64,000 nt of DNA from Lomentospora prolificans (Eukaryota > Ascomycota > Sordariomycetes > Microascales > Microascaceae), in contig JARFXM010000005.1 in NCBI GenBank assembly GCA_029532625.1, forward strand, positions 1,922,001 through 1,986,000, given 5' to 3'. The translations under genes were made by a program, and so were the position numbers. Shown here in pieces: positions 60,590 through 64,000 of this stretch (the stretch's first letter is position 1; every line of letters starts with the position of its first letter). A model generated the notes under the pieces. The model did no database searches. It was given only the letters and a program-made list of their open reading frames with translations, and was not told where the DNA came from.

Positions 60590-61665
60590 GTAGGATGTTT
60601 ATTATTATAATTAGGGTACCTTCTCTCTTCCTAGCCTATATTATAGTCCTTAGAGAGGTGCCCACCTCTATAATAGGGGTATCTCTATTACTATCTATAT
60701 CTATATACTATGTGGCCCTATACTTAGTAGTTATGATATAATAGTTTATAGCTATCCTCCCTCTAGTCTATTATAAAGTGGTATTCATAGTCTAGGATAA
60801 TCCCCTTATACTTAAGTATATTTACTTCTTTAAGTGAGGCTATAGTGATCCTCGTGCTGCCTATTGGGGGGGCTTTTTCTATAGAGTAGAGGGGCTTAAT
60901 ATTAAGGATAGTAATATTACTACTAGTAGCTAATTTTACTACTACTTATAGAGCCTGCCTATCCTATAGGAGCTTTGCAGGGATATTTCTAGCTACTACT
61001 TTAGGGCTAGAGGCTGAGAGGGGTGATGTAGAATCTCTATTGAGTCCTATTGCTAGCTATACCTACCTATCCAACTTCCTGAACTATCCTGGTTAGTCTG
61101 ACTTGTCGAATATAATGACTGTGTCCCCACTTAGGAGCCAGTGGGCTCCCTTCGCTAGCGCCTGCCCATCTATACCTTGTGTGGCCTTATTTACCCTCTG
61201 GATTAGACTAGTGGTAGTGATATTCGTTGGGTTTTCCTATGTCTTGAGAATCGCTTTAGTATTTCTGCGATCTTTCTAGGGTGGGGGGTGGTTACTATAG
61301 GGATATGTTAGTGTGGTCTGGGCGCTCTTATTATTGTTATTGTCAACCACCTTGGTCTGTGTGCAGCCTGCTACTGTAGTATAGGATACTGGAGTGGTCC
61401 TTTGCTGGGCGATCGTGCTGGCGAGGAGGCATTACTTAATGAGGTGGACTGCTGAATTAGCTAGCAGGTGGTTCCTGATTATGTCCATAGCCTGTTCAAA
61501 GTCATTGATCAGTTGTATTAGGATCCCCACTTTCTGTGTGGTGGTGTGGCTCAGTTGTGTCAGTCTGGGGGTGTTTGAGATGGGGGTAGAGGGTGCAGGC
61601 CTAGGTGGAGGGTCCGGCCCGTATGCCAGCCTTGCCTTGTGCGGCGCTGCCGGGTCCAAGTCCAT
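60590..61665 (-). pseudogene. LINE ORF1 (gag-like) remnant
   Basis: The minus-strand frame from ATG 61665 begins MDLDPAAPHKARLAYGPDPPP and stays open to a TAA at 61432. Beyond that, stops and shifts accumulate towards 60590, where the LTR element cuts in. A Pro-rich start and a helical segment (QLINDFEQAMDIIRNHLLA) are typical of a Tad-like first ORF. This 5' part has near-normal base composition, unlike the rest of the element. It is interrupted and not functional. Confidence 0.7.
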
Positions 61666-61758
61666 TATGTCTTGTCTCTTGGCTGTGAGTGGTTAGATGG
61701 GGGGATATAGATTGGGTGTTGAATGGGGTTTTTGCGTATGGCGTATATTAAAGTTGTT

Positions 61759-61773
61759 GCAGTGATGGCAGTT
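61759..61773. repeat. Right 15-bp target-site duplication of the LINE
   Basis: Perfect copy of 49411-49425. It marks the 5' end of the minus-strand LINE. Neither copy is RIP-mutated. Confidence 0.9.
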
Positions 61774-64000
61774 CTTATGGTAGGAAACGAGTAACCATCA
61801 AAAGCAAGTGTACATCGGAGCCCTGAATTACTGGTCAACCACAATGCCATATTTGGCAGGTTCGAACTCGAGGTACTTGCCATTCTGGGCTGAATTTGGT
61901 GCAGGTTACATCTGCAACCACTAAGCGGAAAGAGCAAACTCGCGCTCTTCCCATCATGCAGGAATTCAATCAACTACGAAGTAGAACGCTATTGGACCAG
62001 TAGCGCGAGGAAGGAGCAGGCAGAGGTCTCTCACATTTTAAAGTTGTGGACAGCCAGCGCAGCAGCACAGCACATCACATGCCCTGATACTCGCATATCT
62101 TCCGGCCACACGGCCACATAGCAACCCACCCGGATGGTTGTCCACCCCAAGTCCCGCTTCAGCGTCAGCCGCAGTCTGGCTGCTTTCTTGGGGTTCTTGT
62201 TGACTGCAGCCGAGTAAATTTAATGCATCATGATGAATGTCATGGTGTGCTGCTCGTATTCGCGCCATCCGTCGCCACTCGGCAATCCAAACCGTTTTGA
62301 CTCTGAGTCCTGCCCAATCCGCTTCGTCGAACGGCCCTTGGGAGAATATATGTCTGGGCCGCGTGTGCCACGAACACCTCCTTGCGTGAATGATGGGGCC
62401 AAGAGGACCCCTGCGAACTGAACCTTGACACTACAGTCTGCCACTGCACTCAGTCAATTGACTACATATCAACTGACAGTCACACTTTCTCGCTGATACT
62501 GCTGGCTACAGTCCTGCCAGCAAATTAACGCTGCGTGGCTAGCGCAAATAGGGCGTTTTGGGTCAACGTGCTGGCCCTGGGGCACGGTCACCTTATTATG
62601 TTGCCAGTATGGAGCGGGTTATTTCCAGGTAATTGAGCAGCTTCCAAGCTGAAGATAGTTCCCCAACCTAATTTTCTATGGCCTTTGCCTGGCCAGCAGA
62701 GGAAGCCCTGAATCAACCCTGTGGATTATTCTAGGGCGAATTTTTTCACAGGCTCTTCCGCTTGTTCACTTGCAAGCTCTTCTCTAAAGATGTTTTCGAA
62801 AGAGATCAATGTGCAGCCCGACGACCAACATCCGATATTCTCCAACCCCAGCCGTGGCGTCCAAGCCCATCCCAGCTGTTTAGACCCCAGCCACCACCAC
62901 TACGCCCATCTCCCATGCTAGAATGCCGCTAGCTCAAAAAGCTGGAGCATGTCCGAATATTACATGCCTCTTCCCCTCTTCTCTTCCTTCCTAGCTAAGC
63001 TAAGCTTAACTCTATTGATCCCTTAACATGCTGTGGTTGGAGTCTTGGCAGCTCGCATCGCTCATGAAACACGCGGAGGGTCTTGACACCATCCGAGTCT
63101 GTTGACCACGGGAGAGATTAGACTGATGGCTTGGTCTTGTTAGGATGTTCCAGAGCCAGGCTGGATCTCTGCGCCAGCTATGAGATAATTAATGAACACT
63201 ACTTTTGCTCATCTCCTGACTAATCCCGGCGAAACGGCGAAAAGGCAATGCCTCACCGGAGTGCAATCTCCGGTCCTGCTTCCGACGCCACCCCGGCAAC
63301 AACGAACTTCGACAGCGTTGTTTGAGGCCCCAAGTGCCCAACATCAACTGCCGTCTTGTCCCGTAGCCTCCATCGTCGGGGAAAATATCACGTAGATCTC
63401 CCTTACACAAGGAACCGTAATCTCCCTAAATCCTCTTTTTCGTTTTCCCGAGATGGCCCAATAGATAATCCCCGACACAAAACCTGAAGCCAAGAAAAAC
63501 GAAGGGGTGAAAAGAAAAGAAAAAGCGTGAACACCTCCTCCGCCAAGATAGCTTAATTCTTCTGCCTCGTTCAATCATTGAATGTTCCAAGCCCTCTCGT
63601 TGGTCGGAGGATTTCGCGATGCGCCCTGTTCGATGTGCGGCGTGTTTCGGCGCACCTCCCCTTCCCCCGTCGATCTCTGGGATTGCCTCCTTTGGGAATG
63701 TCAACCCCTCTGTAAACTTATTGCCAATTGCCTACGCACGAGTTGCTGCGTCAATCAACTCTAGAACGAGCCGAGGAATTCCACGCCCAAGCAACATTTG
63801 ATTCCAAAAGGCCGCAAGGGGCACCATCCATGGCGTGTACGGTAGGCCACGGCAAACCTCCCAGCATCGTCTGTCAGAAAAAGAAACGCACCCCCATCGG
63901 CCCCACGCCGGCCCCACGACTCTCTTCTCCCCCCCCCCTTCCTCCCAAAACACCGTCGATCCCGCGTTTCGGGTTTTCAAGCATCCTGCCTTCCCTTTTT
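61774..64000. other. Right flank of the island, no supported gene
   Basis: Base composition returns to normal at once. All frames are under 105 residues, and none shows a domain or convincing splice-linked partners. A G/A-rich stretch near 63470-63530 and C/T-rich sequence near the right edge could be a leader of a gene beyond the window. I see no RNA gene. Confidence 0.5.

Larger units (their letters stand above)
49426..61758 (-). mobile_element. Tad/I-type LINE retrotransposon, RIP-inactivated and split by an LTR element
   Basis: The element lies between two perfect 15-bp direct repeats. Its own sequence is 49426-53197 plus 60590-61758, about 4.9 kb, read on the minus strand from 61758. 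It keeps the start of ORF1 (ATG 61665), then relics of an endonuclease (about 53.1-52.4 kb) and a reverse transcriptase (about 51.7-50.9 kb). The minus-strand 3' end near 49426 carries AATAAA and no long poly-A. Stops fill every frame and CpA is nearly absent, which is the RIP pattern. At 60.9-61.7 kb mutation is much lighter. Family level (Tad1-like, I superfamily) is inferred from domain order and motifs. Confidence 0.88.

Noticed and set aside
61858..61880. GGTTCGAACTC resembling a tRNA B-box
   Set aside because: No matching A-box or foldable cloverleaf on either strand near it.
1..64000. CRISPR arrays, rRNA genes, bacterial-type operons or a secondary-metabolite cluster
   Set aside because: No regularly spaced repeats, no rRNA sequence, eukaryotic spliced genes throughout, and no backbone synthase gene. 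The mixed housekeeping and regulatory genes do not form a biosynthetic cluster.

Overview
The window is nuclear DNA of a filamentous ascomycete (Pezizomycotina, most likely a Sordariomycete). The evidence is short introns of about 55-150 nt with GT..AG ends and CTAAC-type branch sites, widely spaced genes, fungal-specific zinc-finger regulators, and an AT-rich retroelement island in which CpA/TpG has been almost completely converted to TpA. That last pattern is the signature of repeat-induced point mutation (RIP). The species cannot be named from the sequence alone.

Layout, left to right. Positions 1-228 hold the 3' end of an unrecognised gene. At 1.0-7.4 kb lie two head-to-head relatives of a fungal CPFYK-type C2H2/C2HC zinc-finger family. 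At 9.2-10.6 kb is FEN1/RAD27, with a 5-nt microexon and MCB-like promoter boxes. At 11.9-13.9 kb is a cytochrome b5-acyl-CoA dehydrogenase fusion. At 15.1-16.2 kb is an unrecognised acidic, low-complexity protein. At 17.4-19.8 kb is a Zn2Cys6 transcription factor with an AT-hook. Positions 19.8-36.5 kb form a 16.7-kb stretch of ordinary base composition with no gene I can support. At 36.5-43.5 kb are the divergently transcribed SEC24 (COPII coat) and CFT2/CPSF100 (mRNA 3'-end processing) genes. At 43.9-45.6 kb is an unrecognised minus-strand gene whose frame is broken or intricately spliced. At 46.6-47.9 kb is a single-pass, Thr/Val-rich, sensor-like membrane protein.

Positions 49.4-61.8 kb are a nested transposon. 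A Tad/I-type LINE on the minus strand is flanked by a 15-bp target duplication. It was split by a Ty3/gypsy chromovirus on the plus strand, which has equal 494-bp LTRs and a 5-bp target duplication. Both are RIP-inactivated, and in both reverse transcriptases the second Asp of the YxDD motif reads as Asn. The LINE 5' end is visibly less mutated than the rest. Positions 61.8-64.0 kb show no supported gene.

The recognised genes do not form a pathway cluster. They are housekeeping genes (DNA repair, fatty acid oxidation, secretion, RNA processing) mixed with regulators, followed by a heterochromatin-like repeat island. I found no CRISPR array, rRNA gene or convincing tRNA gene. The points most worth checking are the FEN1 microexon, the three-frame gene at 43.9-45.6 kb, the nested RIP-mutated elements with intact target duplications, and the silent 16.7-kb interval.
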